Shown here piece by piece: positions 25,168 through 38,542 of a DNA stretch of 64,000 nt (its first letter is position 1; the number at the start of each line of letters is the position of its first letter). Under the pieces are notes generated by a model. The model was not told the origin of the DNA and ran no database searches. It was given only the letters and a program-made list of their open reading frames with translations. Position numbers and translations under genes: made by a program. Source of the DNA: Nonomuraea endophytica (GTDB lineage Bacteria > Actinomycetota > Actinomycetes > Streptosporangiales > Streptosporangiaceae); contig NZ_JACHIN010000003.1 of assembly GCF_014203235.1 (NCBI RefSeq), positions 51,491 to 115,490 of the forward strand, written 5' to 3'.

Positions 25168-26172
25168 TCAGTCCCCGAGGGTGGCCACCATGATGGCCTT
25201 GATCGTGTGCAGGCGGTTCTCGGCCTCGTCGAAGACGATCGAGCGCGGCGACTCGAAGACGCTCTCGGTCACCTCCAGGGCGTCCAGGCCGGTCTTCTCG
25301 TAGATGTCCTCGCCGACCTTCGTCTCCCGGTTGTGGAAGGCCGGCAGGCAGTGCATGAACTTCACCTTGGCGTTGCCGGTGGCCTTCACCACCTTGTCGT
25401 TGATCTGGTACGGCTTCAGCAGCTTGATCCGCTCGTCCCAGACCTCCTTGGGCTCGCCCATCGACACCCACACGTCGGTGTAGAGGTAGTCGACGCCCTT
25501 GACGCCCTTGGCCACGTCGTCGGTGATAGTGATCGTGGCCCCGGTCTGCTTGGCGAGGTCCTTGGCCGGCTTGACGACCATCTGACTGTCGGGCTGCAGC
25601 GCCTTGGGGGCGACCAGCCGTACGTCCATGCCGAACATCGCGCCGGTGACCAGCAGCGAGTTGCCCATGTTGTTGCGGGCGTCGCCGAGGTAGGCGAAGG
25701 AGATGTCGTGCAGCGGCTTGTCGCTGTGCTCCTTCATGGTGAGCATGTCGGCGAGCATCTGCGTGGGGTGCCACTCGTCGGTGAGCCCGTTCCACACCGG
25801 CACGCCCGAGTAGAGGGCGAGCTCCTCCACGTTGGACTGGGCGCTGCCCCGGTACTCGATGCCGTCGAACATCCGGCCGAGCACCCGGGCGGTGTCCTTG
25901 ACCGACTCCTTGTGCCCCATCTGCGAGCCGGACGGGTCCAGGTAGGTGACGTGCGCGCCCTGGTCGTGGGCGGCCACCTCGAACGCGCACCGGGTGCGGG
26001 TCGAGGACTTCTCGAAGATCAGGGCGATGTTCTTGCCCTTGAGCCGCTGCTGTTCGACGCCGGCGTACTTGGCCGCCTTCAGGTCGGCCGCCAGGCGCAG
26101 CAGGAACCCGAACTCCTCTGGCGTGAAGTCCAGTTCCTTGAGAAAGCTGCGCCCGCGCAGGTTGAATGCCAT
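25168..26172 (-). CDS. arcB: Ornithine carbamoyltransferase, catabolic by context
   Basis: 334 residues. [12 protein letters not shown] binds carbamoyl phosphate, [11 protein letters not shown] is the HPTQ motif and [14 protein letters not shown] holds the ornithine-site Cys. The length (catabolic forms are longer than the roughly 310-residue anabolic ArgF) and the position between arcA and arcC indicate the catabolic role: citrulline plus phosphate to ornithine and carbamoyl phosphate. Confidence 0.94.
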   Translation of the reverse strand: MAFNLRGRSFLKELDFTPEEFGFLLRLAADLKAAKYAGVEQQRLKGKNIALIFEKSSTRTRCAFEVAAHDQGAHVTYLDPSGSQMGHKESVKDTARVLGRMFDGIEYRGSAQSNVEELALYSGVPVWNGLTDEWHPTQMLADMLTMKEHSDKPLHDISFAYLGDARNNMGNSLLVTGAMFGMDVRLVAPKALQPDSQMVVKPAKDLAKQTGATITITDDVAKGVKGVDYLYTDVWVSMGEPKEVWDERIKLLKPYQINDKVVKATGNAKVKFMHCLPAFHNRETKVGEDIYEKTGLDALEVTESVFESPRSIVFDEAENRLHTIKAIMVATLGD

Positions 26173-26200
26173 GAAGTTTCCCCCCGAGAACCCGAAAAGG

Positions 26201-27445
26201 TCAGATGCCGTCGCGTTCCAGCGGGCAGCTCATGCAGCGCGGGCCGCCGCGCCCCCTGCCCAGCTCACTGCCCCTGATGGTGATCACTTCGATGCCCTCC
26301 GAGCGGAGGAAGTTGTTGGTGGTGGTGTTGCGCTCGTAGGCGACCACCACGCCGGGCTCGATGGCCAGCACGTTGCAGCCGTCGTCCCACTGCTCGCGCT
26401 CGGCGGCGTAGACGTCCTGGTGGGCGGTCAGGATCTTGATGTCGTCCAGGTCCAGGGCGCGCGCGATCGCCTTGTGCATGTCCTCGGGGCGGTGGTCGGT
26501 GACCTTGAGCTCTTTGTCGTTGTCGCCGGGCTCGATCGTGTAGGAGGGCAGCATGCCGAGGCCGGCGTACTTGGTGAACACGCCCACGTCCACGTTGGTC
26601 ATCACGGTGTCGAGGTGCATGAAGGCGCGGGCCTTCGGCATGTTGAGCGCCACGATCTTCTTGGCGCCGTTGTGCTTGAAGAGGTTGCGCGCGAGCATCT
26701 CGACCGCCTGCGGCTGGGTGCGCTCGCTCATGCCGATGAGTACGGCCCCGCGCCCGATGACCAGCACGTCCCCGCCCTCCATCGTGGCCGGGGCGACCGA
26801 GGTGCCGGGCATCCACACGTTGAAGCCGCCCGCCTCGGGCCGGCGGTACCCGGCGGCGAAGACCGGGTGGTAGCGGTAGACGGCCTCCAGGTTGATCGTC
26901 TCGGCCTGGCGGGCCTTCTTCTTCATGGCGTTGATCGAGACGCCGTTGTAGATCCAGCAGGAGGTGTCGCGGGTGAACAGGTGGTTGGGCAGCGGCGGGA
27001 GGACGAAGTCGGACTCGTCCAGCACGTGGTAGGCGACGCTCTTGGGGTCGACCCCGCGCTCCATCAGCTCGCCCTTGGTGATGCCGCCGGTGAGGAACTG
27101 CTGGAGCTCGGCCGAGGGCATGGCGTCCAGGACGTTGCGCACGGCGTCCACGGCCAGCGGGCCGATCCAGCGCTCGTCGACCACGTGCTCCAGCACGTGC
27201 TTGCGCGCCTCGGGGATGTCGAGGGTCTCGCGCAGGAGGTCGGCCAGCATGTAGACCGTGATGCCGCGGTCGCGCAGGACCTGCTGCCACTCCTCGTGCT
27301 CCTCAACGGCCCGCTGCACCCACAGGACGTCGTCGAAGAGGAACTCGTCCTTGTTGGTGGGTGTGAGGCGCTTCAGGGCCAGCTCGGGCTTGTGCAGCAT
27401 CACCTGGTGGAGCTTGCCCACCTCGGAATCGACGTGAAAGGTCAT
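26201..27445 (-). CDS. arcA: Arginine deiminase
   Basis: 414 residues. [18 protein letters not shown] opens the protein as in known ADIs; [27 protein letters not shown] and the C-terminal [14 protein letters not shown] with the nucleophilic Cys complete the active site. It hydrolyses arginine to citrulline and ammonia. With arcB and arcC it yields one ATP per arginine without respiration. An antiporter-like permease gene lies 15 bases upstream. Confidence 0.96.
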   Translation of the reverse strand: MTFHVDSEVGKLHQVMLHKPELALKRLTPTNKDEFLFDDVLWVQRAVEEHEEWQQVLRDRGITVYMLADLLRETLDIPEARKHVLEHVVDERWIGPLAVDAVRNVLDAMPSAELQQFLTGGITKGELMERGVDPKSVAYHVLDESDFVLPPLPNHLFTRDTSCWIYNGVSINAMKKKARQAETINLEAVYRYHPVFAAGYRRPEAGGFNVWMPGTSVAPATMEGGDVLVIGRGAVLIGMSERTQPQAVEMLARNLFKHNGAKKIVALNMPKARAFMHLDTVMTNVDVGVFTKYAGLGMLPSYTIEPGDNDKELKVTDHRPEDMHKAIARALDLDDIKILTAHQDVYAAEREQWDDGCNVLAIEPGVVVAYERNTTTNNFLRSEGIEVITIRGSELGRGRGGPRCMSCPLERDGI

Positions 27446-27460
27446 TTCTTCTCTATCCCC

Positions 27461-28858
27461 TCAGGAAACGCGGACGTCACGCGGGCCGTACTCGCCCCTC
27501 TTGGACTTGACCCAGATGTAGACCGGAACACCCACGAGGAGCATGAGCGTCCCGCCGAGCACCGCCTCGGCGCCGGAGCCGAAGGCCATCCAGAACGCGA
27601 ACAGCAGCGCGACCACCGCGATGATCATGTCCCTGGCCAGGCGGCGTTTGTCGACCAGGCGCCCTCCGGTGGCCAGCCAGAAGATCTGGGCGGCGGCTGA
27701 GAAGAAGTACGGGATGACCGTGGTGAAGGAGGCCAGCAGCACGATGGTGTTGAAGGCGTTCTCCGAGGCGTAGCCAACCAGCAGCATCACCGAGGTCAGG
27801 ACGGTGCCGGCCAGGATGCCGGCGGCCGGGACGCCCCGGCGCGAGACCCGGCCGAAGACCGGCGGGAACATGCCGTCCTTGGCCGCGGCCAGCGGCATCT
27901 CGGCCACCAGCATGGTCCAGCCGTTCAGCGCCCCGATGCCGGAGATGATCGCGCAGGCGGCCATGAGGATGCCGCCGGCCGAGCCGCCGAACATGTTGTT
28001 GAGCGCGTCGGCGAACGGCGCCGTGGAGTTGACCAGGCGATCGTGCGGCACGGTGCCCATGACGGCGACGGTGCTCAGGATGTAGAGCACCGCGCAGGCG
28101 AGCACGCCGATGACGCTGGCCCGGCCGATGTTGCGCTCGGGGTTCCTGATCTTCTCGGCGGCGATGGACACGCTCTCGACGCCGGAGTAGATGAACAGGG
28201 CGACCGCGCCGGCCATCGAGATGGCGCCGACCCAGTTGCCGTCGGTGGCGTTGAACGCGCCGAAGTTGGCGCCCTGGATGAAGAAGAGCCCGATGATGCC
28301 GACGAACAGCAGCGGGGCGAACTTCAGGATCGTGGTGACGAGCTGGAAGGCGGCCATGTTCCTGGCGCCCATCAAGTTCACGACCGCGGGGATCCACAGG
28401 CCGACCAGCCCGATGACGATGGCGGCCGGCACGCTGTTCCAGTTGACGCCGAAGACCTGCTGGGCGAAGTACTGGACGTAGCCGACCCAGGCGACGGCGA
28501 TCGCGGCGTTGCCGATCCACGCCGTCAGCCAGAACGACCAGGCGTTCCAGAACCCGGCGAACTCGCCGAAGGCGCTGCGCGCGTAGGCGTAGGGGCCGCC
28601 ACCGGCGGGGATGCGCTCGCCGAGCTTGCCGAAGACCATGGCCATGGCGATGGCGCCGATCGTGACGACGACCATCGCAATGAGGCTGACGGTGCCGAAG
28701 GCGGCCAGGGAGGCCGGCAGCAGGAAGATCCCGGTGCCGACGACGTTGCCGATGATGAGCGCGATGGCCGAGCCGAGCCCGAGCCCTCCGGAGCTGGGAG
28801 TGGTCTCGGTGGGAGTCGCGGTCGTGACGCCGCCCTCGGGCGGTCGTGGTTCCCCCAT
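27461..28858 (-). CDS. APC-superfamily amino-acid antiporter, arginine/ornithine- or AdiC-like
   Basis: 465 residues with about 12 helices. LIIGNVVGTGIFLLPASLA is the helix 1 substrate motif and GAVALFIYSGVESVSIAAEKIRNP the helix 6 motif of AdiC/ArcD-like exchangers; GPYAYARSAFGEFAGFWNAW is helix 3. Upstream of arcA and read with it, it probably exchanges arginine for ornithine. It belongs to a different APC subgroup from the permease at 22766. An alternative start is the GTG at 28828 (GAGGGCGG upstream), which would trim a Pro/Glu-rich leader of ten residues. Confidence 0.88.
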   Translation of the reverse strand: MGEPRPPEGGVTTATPTETTPSSGGLGLGSAIALIIGNVVGTGIFLLPASLAAFGTVSLIAMVVVTIGAIAMAMVFGKLGERIPAGGGPYAYARSAFGEFAGFWNAWSFWLTAWIGNAAIAVAWVGYVQYFAQQVFGVNWNSVPAAIVIGLVGLWIPAVVNLMGARNMAAFQLVTTILKFAPLLFVGIIGLFFIQGANFGAFNATDGNWVGAISMAGAVALFIYSGVESVSIAAEKIRNPERNIGRASVIGVLACAVLYILSTVAVMGTVPHDRLVNSTAPFADALNNMFGGSAGGILMAACAIISGIGALNGWTMLVAEMPLAAAKDGMFPPVFGRVSRRGVPAAGILAGTVLTSVMLLVGYASENAFNTIVLLASFTTVIPYFFSAAAQIFWLATGGRLVDKRRLARDMIIAVVALLFAFWMAFGSGAEAVLGGTLMLLVGVPVYIWVKSKRGEYGPRDVRVS

Positions 28859-28966
28859 ACGGTGCCCCCGTGCACGTCGGTCCGCGGAAAGCCGCAGGCG
28901 GAACGCGTGCGACTCACGGTGACGTGCCCGGCACTCAGAGTGCTGACACGGGGCCTTGTCCGGAAA

Positions 28967-29209
28967 TTACCTGATCACGGCGTGCGGTAGATCGGACGGT
29001 GAGCCGCTCAGCAGCAGCACGACCGTGAAGACCGCGAGGCAGAGCGCGATCAGCGCCACCGGCCAGGCGTCCCAGGCCTGCGGGATGCGCTCGGCGGTCA
29101 CGACCCCGCTGCCGTGCTCGGAGAGGTCCTTGACCAGCGCCGGGTCCTCCACCGCGAGCTGGCGGGCGATCGCGTCCAGGACCGTTTGCTCCCGTGCGGA
29201 CAGCGCCAT
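28967..29209 (-). CDS. DUF3040-like small membrane protein
   Basis: 80 residues. The N-terminus ALSAREQTVLDAIARQLAVED resembles the start of actinobacterial DUF3040 proteins, and WPVALIALCLAVFTVVLLLSG is a single membrane helix. DUF3040 members are of unknown function. GGAGGTTT, five bases from the ATG, is a strong ribosome site but is itself one arm of a long palindrome. The arginine-pathway permease starts 108 bases downstream, so co-transcription is possible. Confidence 0.72.
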   Translation of the reverse strand: MALSAREQTVLDAIARQLAVEDPALVKDLSEHGSGVVTAERIPQAWDAWPVALIALCLAVFTVVLLLSGSPSDLPHAVIR

Positions 29210-29213
29210 GATG

Positions 29214-29244
29214 AAACCTCCCCCAAGTGACTTGAAGGAGGTTT
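29214..29244. promoter_or_regulatory. 31-bp near-perfect palindrome over the DUF3040 promoter and ribosome site
   Basis: Outer arms AAACCTCC (29214-29221) and GGAGGTTT (29237-29244) are perfect; an inner CAAGTGACTTG (29224-29234) is also palindromic, giving 13 of 15 paired positions. On the minus strand TATAAA (plus 29243-29248) with TTGGCA 16 bases upstream is a good promoter running into it. It could be a DNA operator, a hairpin masking the ribosome site if transcription starts further upstream, or the terminator of the gene at 29276. Confidence 0.6.
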
Positions 29245-29275
29245 TATACCGCTTTATCCGTTTTTGCCAAATCCG

Positions 29276-30181
29276 TCAGGAGTGCTTGAGCGCCTCCGCG
29301 CCGCCGACGATCTCGGTGATCTCCGTCGTGATCTCCGCCTGCCGCGCCTCGTTGGCCTCGCGCGTGAGCTTCTCGATGAGCTCGTGCGCGTTCTCGGTCG
29401 CCGCCATCATCGCGGTACGGCGGGCCGCGTGCTCGGCCGCCGCCGACGACAGCAGCATGTACCAGATCCGCGAGCGCACGTACTTCTGCAGCATCTCGTC
29501 CAGCACCGCCTCCGGCGAAGGATCGAACTCGTAGGGCGCCTTGGGCAGCCCCGGGGTCGTGCCCGCCTCCTCCTCGACCTCCTCCACCTGCAGCGGCAGG
29601 ATCCTGGTGACACGCGGCGCCTGCGTCAGCATCGAGACGAACTCCGTGAAGACCACGTGCACCTCGCCCACGCCGCCGTCCCTGGTCGGCATGTCGAACG
29701 CCGCGATGAGCTCCTTGCCGATCTCGGCGGCGGTGTCGTAGCCGGGCCGGCCGCTCATCCCCGACCACTGCCCGGCCATCCCCAGGCCGCGAAAGCGGAA
29801 CCAGTCGACCCCCTTGCGGCCCACCACGTAGTAGAGCGGCTCCTTGCCCTGCGCCTCGAACATCGCGTGCAGGGCCTGGCCGTTCTTGATGACGTTGTGG
29901 TTGTAGCCGCCGGCGAACCCCCGGTCGCTGGTCAGCACCAGCACCGCCACCCGCGAGGTGTCCGGCCGCTCGTTGAGCAGCGCGTGGTTCATCTTCATGT
30001 GGTGGCTGACGAGCGCCGAGACCGCCGCGGAGATCTCCCGCGCGTACGGCTGCGCCGCGTCGGCGCGCTCGCGGGCCTTGCCCACCCGCGACGAGGCGAT
30101 CAGCTCCTGAGCTCGTGTGATCTTCGCGGTCGACTTCACGGACTTGATCCGCTGCCTGATCAGGCGTAGCTGAGCACCCAT
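29276..30181 (-). CDS. ATP synthase gamma-subunit homologue outside an atp operon
   Basis: 301 residues, full length. MGAQLRLIRQRIKSVKSTAKI and the C-terminal TENAHELIEKLTREANEAR plus ITTEITEIVGGAEAL are the long gamma coiled-coil helices; VLTSDRGFAGGYN is the central Rossmann-like domain motif. No other F1Fo gene is present in the 64 kb. One normally near-constant residue is changed: ITRAQELI where most gammas have ITRAMELI. It may be a paralogue that swaps into F1 or adapts the rotor, or the only gamma gene relocated; the sequence cannot decide. A GGGGGG ribosome site precedes the ATG, and pyrR diverges from it. Confidence 0.85.
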   Translation of the reverse strand: MGAQLRLIRQRIKSVKSTAKITRAQELIASSRVGKARERADAAQPYAREISAAVSALVSHHMKMNHALLNERPDTSRVAVLVLTSDRGFAGGYNHNVIKNGQALHAMFEAQGKEPLYYVVGRKGVDWFRFRGLGMAGQWSGMSGRPGYDTAAEIGKELIAAFDMPTRDGGVGEVHVVFTEFVSMLTQAPRVTRILPLQVEEVEEEAGTTPGLPKAPYEFDPSPEAVLDEMLQKYVRSRIWYMLLSSAAAEHAARRTAMMAATENAHELIEKLTREANEARQAEITTEITEIVGGAEALKHS

Positions 30182-30292
30182 TGTGACCCCCCGACTACAT
30201 GGTGTGCGTGATCAGGTTAACGCGCCGAGGGGGCTCCGTATCGTGGCTGGTGGCGCCTGGTACTGTGTGTCCCGACCGACACCCTTTTAAGT

Positions 30293-31781
<1,489 letters not shown>

Positions 31782-31848
31782 GAGAGCGCAGCGAACGAAC
31801 CAATAGGCACTGCATCATGATGATCGTCGTGCCGCCGAAGGAGGCACG

Positions 31849-33138
31849 ATGATCATTCGCAACGTACGCGTTCTCGGCGGCGAGCCCGTCGACATCCGCG
31901 TCGCCGACGGCACCATCACCGAGATCGGCACCGGCCTGCAGGGCGCCGAGGAGATCGTCGACGGCCGCGGCGCGATCGCGCTGCCCGGCCTCGTCGACCT
32001 GCACACCCACCTGCGCGAGCCCGGCCGCGAGGACGCCGAGACCGTCCTGACCGGCACCCAGTCGGCCGCCCGCGGCGGCTACACCGCCGTGCACGCCATG
32101 GCCAACACCTCGCCCGTCGCCGACACCGCCGGCGTCGTCGAGCAGGTCTACCGGCTCGGCCAGGAAGGCGGCTACTGCGACGTGCAGCCCGTCGGCGCCG
32201 TCACCGTCGGCCTGGAGGGCAGGCAACTGGCCGAGCTCGGCGCCATGGCCGACTCCGCCGCCCGCGTGCGCGTCTTCTCCGACGACGGCCACTGCGTCGA
32301 CGACGCCGTGCTCATGCGCCGCGCGCTGGAGTACGTCAAGGCCTTCGACGGCGTCGTCGCCCAGCACGCCCAGGAGCCCCGCCTCACCTCCGGCGCCCAG
32401 ATGAACGAAGGCGTCATCTCCGGCCGCCTCGGCCTGGCCGGCTGGCCCGCCGTGGCCGAGGAGGCGATCATCGCCCGCGACTGCCTGCTCGCCGCGCACG
32501 TCGGCTCCCGCCTGCACATCTGCCACGTCTCCACCGCCGGATCGGTGGAGATCCTGCGCTGGGCCAAGTCCAAGGGCTGGAACGTCACCGCCGAGGTCAC
32601 CCCGCACCACCTGCTGCTGACCGACGCACTGGTCGAGGAGTCGCCCAACGGCTCCTACAACCCGATCTACAAGGTCAACCCGCCGCTGCGCACCCGCGCC
32701 GACGTCGAGGCGCTGCGCGCGGCCCTGGCCGACGGCACCATCGACGTCGTCGCCACCGACCACGCGCCGCACCCGGTCGAGGACAAGGAGACCGAGTGGG
32801 CGGCGGCGGCCATGGGCATGATCGGCCTGGAGACCGCGCTCAGCGTCGTCCAGGAGTCCATGGTCGACACCGGCCTGCTCGACTGGGCCGGCGTGGCCGA
32901 GCGCATGTCGCTCAAGCCCGCCGAGATCGGCCGCCTGTCCGGTCACGGCAACCCGCTCGAGGTCGGCGCCCCGGCCAACATCACCCTGTACGACCCGGGC
33001 GCCCGCACCGAGGTCGACCCGCGCGCCTTCGCCTCCAAGAGCCGCAACACCCCGTACGAGGGCATGACGCTCCCCGGCCGGATCGTCGCCACCTTCCTCC
33101 GCGGCAAGCCGACCGTTCTTGAGGGGAAGCTGGTTTGA
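31849..33138 (+). CDS. pyrC: Dihydroorotase
   Basis: 429 residues; AAGGAGG precedes the ATG. GLVDLHTHLREPGREDAET holds the HxH zinc ligands, HAQEPRLTSG and ICHVSTAGSVE further ligands, and VATDHAPHPVEDK the catalytic Asp. This is the longer amidohydrolase-type (class I) dihydroorotase found with PyrB. The 67-base gap from pyrB contains GCGCAGCGAACGAACC, related to motifs in the pyrC-carA gap. Confidence 0.96.
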   Translation: MIIRNVRVLGGEPVDIRVADGTITEIGTGLQGAEEIVDGRGAIALPGLVDLHTHLREPGREDAETVLTGTQSAARGGYTAVHAMANTSPVADTAGVVEQVYRLGQEGGYCDVQPVGAVTVGLEGRQLAELGAMADSAARVRVFSDDGHCVDDAVLMRRALEYVKAFDGVVAQHAQEPRLTSGAQMNEGVISGRLGLAGWPAVAEEAIIARDCLLAAHVGSRLHICHVSTAGSVEILRWAKSKGWNVTAEVTPHHLLLTDALVEESPNGSYNPIYKVNPPLRTRADVEALRAALADGTIDVVATDHAPHPVEDKETEWAAAAMGMIGLETALSVVQESMVDTGLLDWAGVAERMSLKPAEIGRLSGHGNPLEVGAPANITLYDPGARTEVDPRAFASKSRNTPYEGMTLPGRIVATFLRGKPTVLEGKLV

Positions 33139-33140
33139 CA

Positions 33141-33264
33141 CAGGTGAAAAACCGCAGCGTAGCGAGGACGTTTTCACCTGTGCGCGACCAGAGGGAGCCA
33201 GGGTGGGGCGCGGAAGACCGCAGTGAAACGAGGGCCTTTTCCCCTGTGCGTGACCAAAGGGAGC
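33141..33264 (+). repeat. Duplicated 48-base element and 10-bp hairpin between pyrC and carA
   Basis: Units 33151-33198 and 33217-33264 agree at about 39 of 48 positions; each runs ACCGCAG, CGAGG, TTTTC, CCTGTGCG and ends in the ribosome-site-like AGGGAGC. Around the first unit CAGGTGAAAA (33141-33150) and TTTTCACCTG (33171-33180) form a perfect 10-bp stem. The second copy supplies the carA ribosome site. Confidence 0.7.
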
Positions 33265-33268
33265 AAAT

Positions 33269-34358
33269 GTGAACGCGGTGCTTGTCCTGGAGGACGGTCG
33301 TGTCTTCCATGGAACCCCCTACGGCGCCGAGGGTGAGACGTTCGGCGAGATGGTCTTCAACACCGGCATGACCGGCTACCAGGAGACCCTGACCGACCCC
33401 TCCTACCACCGGCAGATCGTCGCGATGACCGCCCCGCACGTCGGCAACACCGGCGTCAACGACGAGGACCCCGAGTCCTCGAAGGTGTGGGTCGCCGGTT
33501 ATGTCGTGCGGGAGCCGTCCCGCGTGGTCTCCAACTGGCGCGCCGACCGCTCCCTGGACGCCTACCTCAAGGAGCAGGGCGTCGTCGGCATCGCCCTGCG
33601 CGGCACCCGCGCGCTCACCCGCCACCTGCGCGAGCGCGGCGCGATGCGGGCGGGCGTCTTCAGCGCGCCCACCGTCCCAGTCGAGGAGCTCGTCGAGCGC
33701 GTACGGCAGGCCCCGCAGATGACCGGAGCCTCCCTGGCCGAGCAGGTCTCGACCGGCGAGGCCTACGTGATCCCCGCCCAGGGCGAGAAGCGGTTCACCG
33801 TGGCCGCCGTCGACCTGGGCATCAAGGGCATGACGCCGCACCGCATGGCGGAGCGCGGCTGCGAGGTGCACGTGCTGCCCGCGTCAGCCACCTTCGAGCA
33901 GATCATGGCCGTCGAGCCGGACGGCGTCTTCTTCTCCAACGGGCCGGGCGACCCGGCCACCGCCGACGTCGGCGCGCTGAAGCGGGTGCTGGAGGCTCGG
34001 GTGCCGTTCTTCGGCATCTGCTTCGGCAACCAGCTGTTCGGCCGCGCGCTCGGGCTCGGCACCTACAAGCTGGCCTACGGGCACCGCGGGGTGAATCAGC
34101 CGGTCCAGGACGTGCGTACCGGGAAGGTGGAGATCTCCGCGCACAACCACGGCTTCGCGGTGGAGGCGCCGCTCGACGGCGCCTTCGACACCCCGTACGG
34201 CCCGGCCGAGGTCAGTCACATCAATCTCAACGACCGTTGCGTGGAAGGACTGCGCCTGCTCGACGGGCGCGCCTTCAGCGTGCAGTACCACCCGGAAGCC
34301 GCGGCGGGCCCGCATGACGCCGCGTACCTCTTCGACGAGTTCTGCGAGGTCATGCAGC

Positions 34359-34366
<8 letters not shown>
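33269..34366 (+). CDS. carA: Carbamoyl-phosphate synthase, small (glutaminase) subunit
   Basis: 365 residues from GTG, AGGGAGC upstream. [16 protein letters not shown] is the N-terminal domain signature; the class I amidotransferase domain has [25 protein letters not shown] (nucleophile Cys) and [11 protein letters not shown] (catalytic His and Glu). It supplies ammonia from glutamine to CarB. The carB GTG overlaps its stop by eight bases. Confidence 0.97.
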
Positions 34367-37646
<3,280 letters not shown>

Positions 37647-37684
37647 GCCCCCGCGGGAGGTGAGCGACACTGGCCGGCACTCCG

Positions 37685-38542
37685 GTGCAGGTGACGGGCA
37701 CGGTGCTGACGACGCGCCGGGTCGACGCCTACCATGCGCTGACCGTGGTGGCGCCCGGCATCGCCGAGCGCTTCCGCCCCGGCCACTTCGTGTCCGTGTC
37801 GGTCGGCGGCGCGAACACCGCGATGGTGACGCGCCGCGCCTTCTACGTGCACGATGTCAAGCCGGAGTACGGCGGCACCGTCGAGCTGGTCTTCAGCGCC
37901 GGCGGGCCGGGCACCGCCTGGCTCGCCGAGCGCCGCGCCCGCGACACGATCGACCTCGTGGGACCGCTCGGGCGGCCGTTCCCGCTGCCGCGCGACCCCG
38001 TCCACTGCGTGCTCGTCGGTTCCGAGTACGGCTCCGCCGTGCTGTTCCCGCTCGCCGACGCGCTGGCCGAGCGGGGCTGCCGGGTCGACTTCGTGCTCGG
38101 GGCGGCCTCGGCCGACCGGGTGTTCGGCGCGATGCGGGCCAGGCGGATGGCCGAGCGGGCCACGGTCACGCTCACCACCGAGGACGGCTCGCTGGGCGTG
38201 CGCGGCACGGTCAGCGACGCGCTGCCGGCGGTCGTGGCGGGCACCCGCGCCGACGTCGTCTACGCCTGCGGGCCGATGCGGACGCTGCGCGCGGTCACCG
38301 CCGTCGCCATCGAGGCCGACATCCCGGTGCAGGTGGCGGTGGAGGAGTCGATGGCGTGCGGGATCGGCATCTGCATGACGTGCGTGCTGCCGGTCATCGG
38401 CGACGACGGTGTGACGAGGATGACGCGGGCGTGCGCGGAGGGCCCGGTGTTCAGGGGGGAGCGCGTGCGGTTCGAGGACGTGGGAACGATCCCGTTCGAC
38501 GCGTTGGGCGCGCCCGGAGGTGGAGCCCGACATGTCAGTTGA
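37685..38542 (+). CDS. pyrK: Dihydroorotate dehydrogenase electron-transfer subunit
   Basis: 285 residues from GTG. A ferredoxin-reductase-like FAD domain (RPGHFVSVSV, RRAFYVHD) and NAD domain (VHCVLVGSEYGSAVLFPLAD) are followed by the PyrK 2Fe-2S cluster CGIGICMTC...C. It passes electrons from PyrD to NAD. The GTG at 37685 has no ribosome site; an in-frame CTG at 37670 (reading LAGTPVQV) has GGGAGG nine bases upstream and may be the real start. It overlaps pyrD by 11 bases. Confidence 0.9.
   Translation: MQVTGTVLTTRRVDAYHALTVVAPGIAERFRPGHFVSVSVGGANTAMVTRRAFYVHDVKPEYGGTVELVFSAGGPGTAWLAERRARDTIDLVGPLGRPFPLPRDPVHCVLVGSEYGSAVLFPLADALAERGCRVDFVLGAASADRVFGAMRARRMAERATVTLTTEDGSLGVRGTVSDALPAVVAGTRADVVYACGPMRTLRAVTAVAIEADIPVQVAVEESMACGIGICMTCVLPVIGDDGVTRMTRACAEGPVFRGERVRFEDVGTIPFDALGAPGGGARHVS

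Noticed and set aside
28859..28966. DosR-type hypoxia box upstream of the arginine deiminase operon
   Set aside because: CGGACAAGGCCCCG on the minus strand matches only loosely (about 9 of 14 informative positions) and has the wrong spacing.
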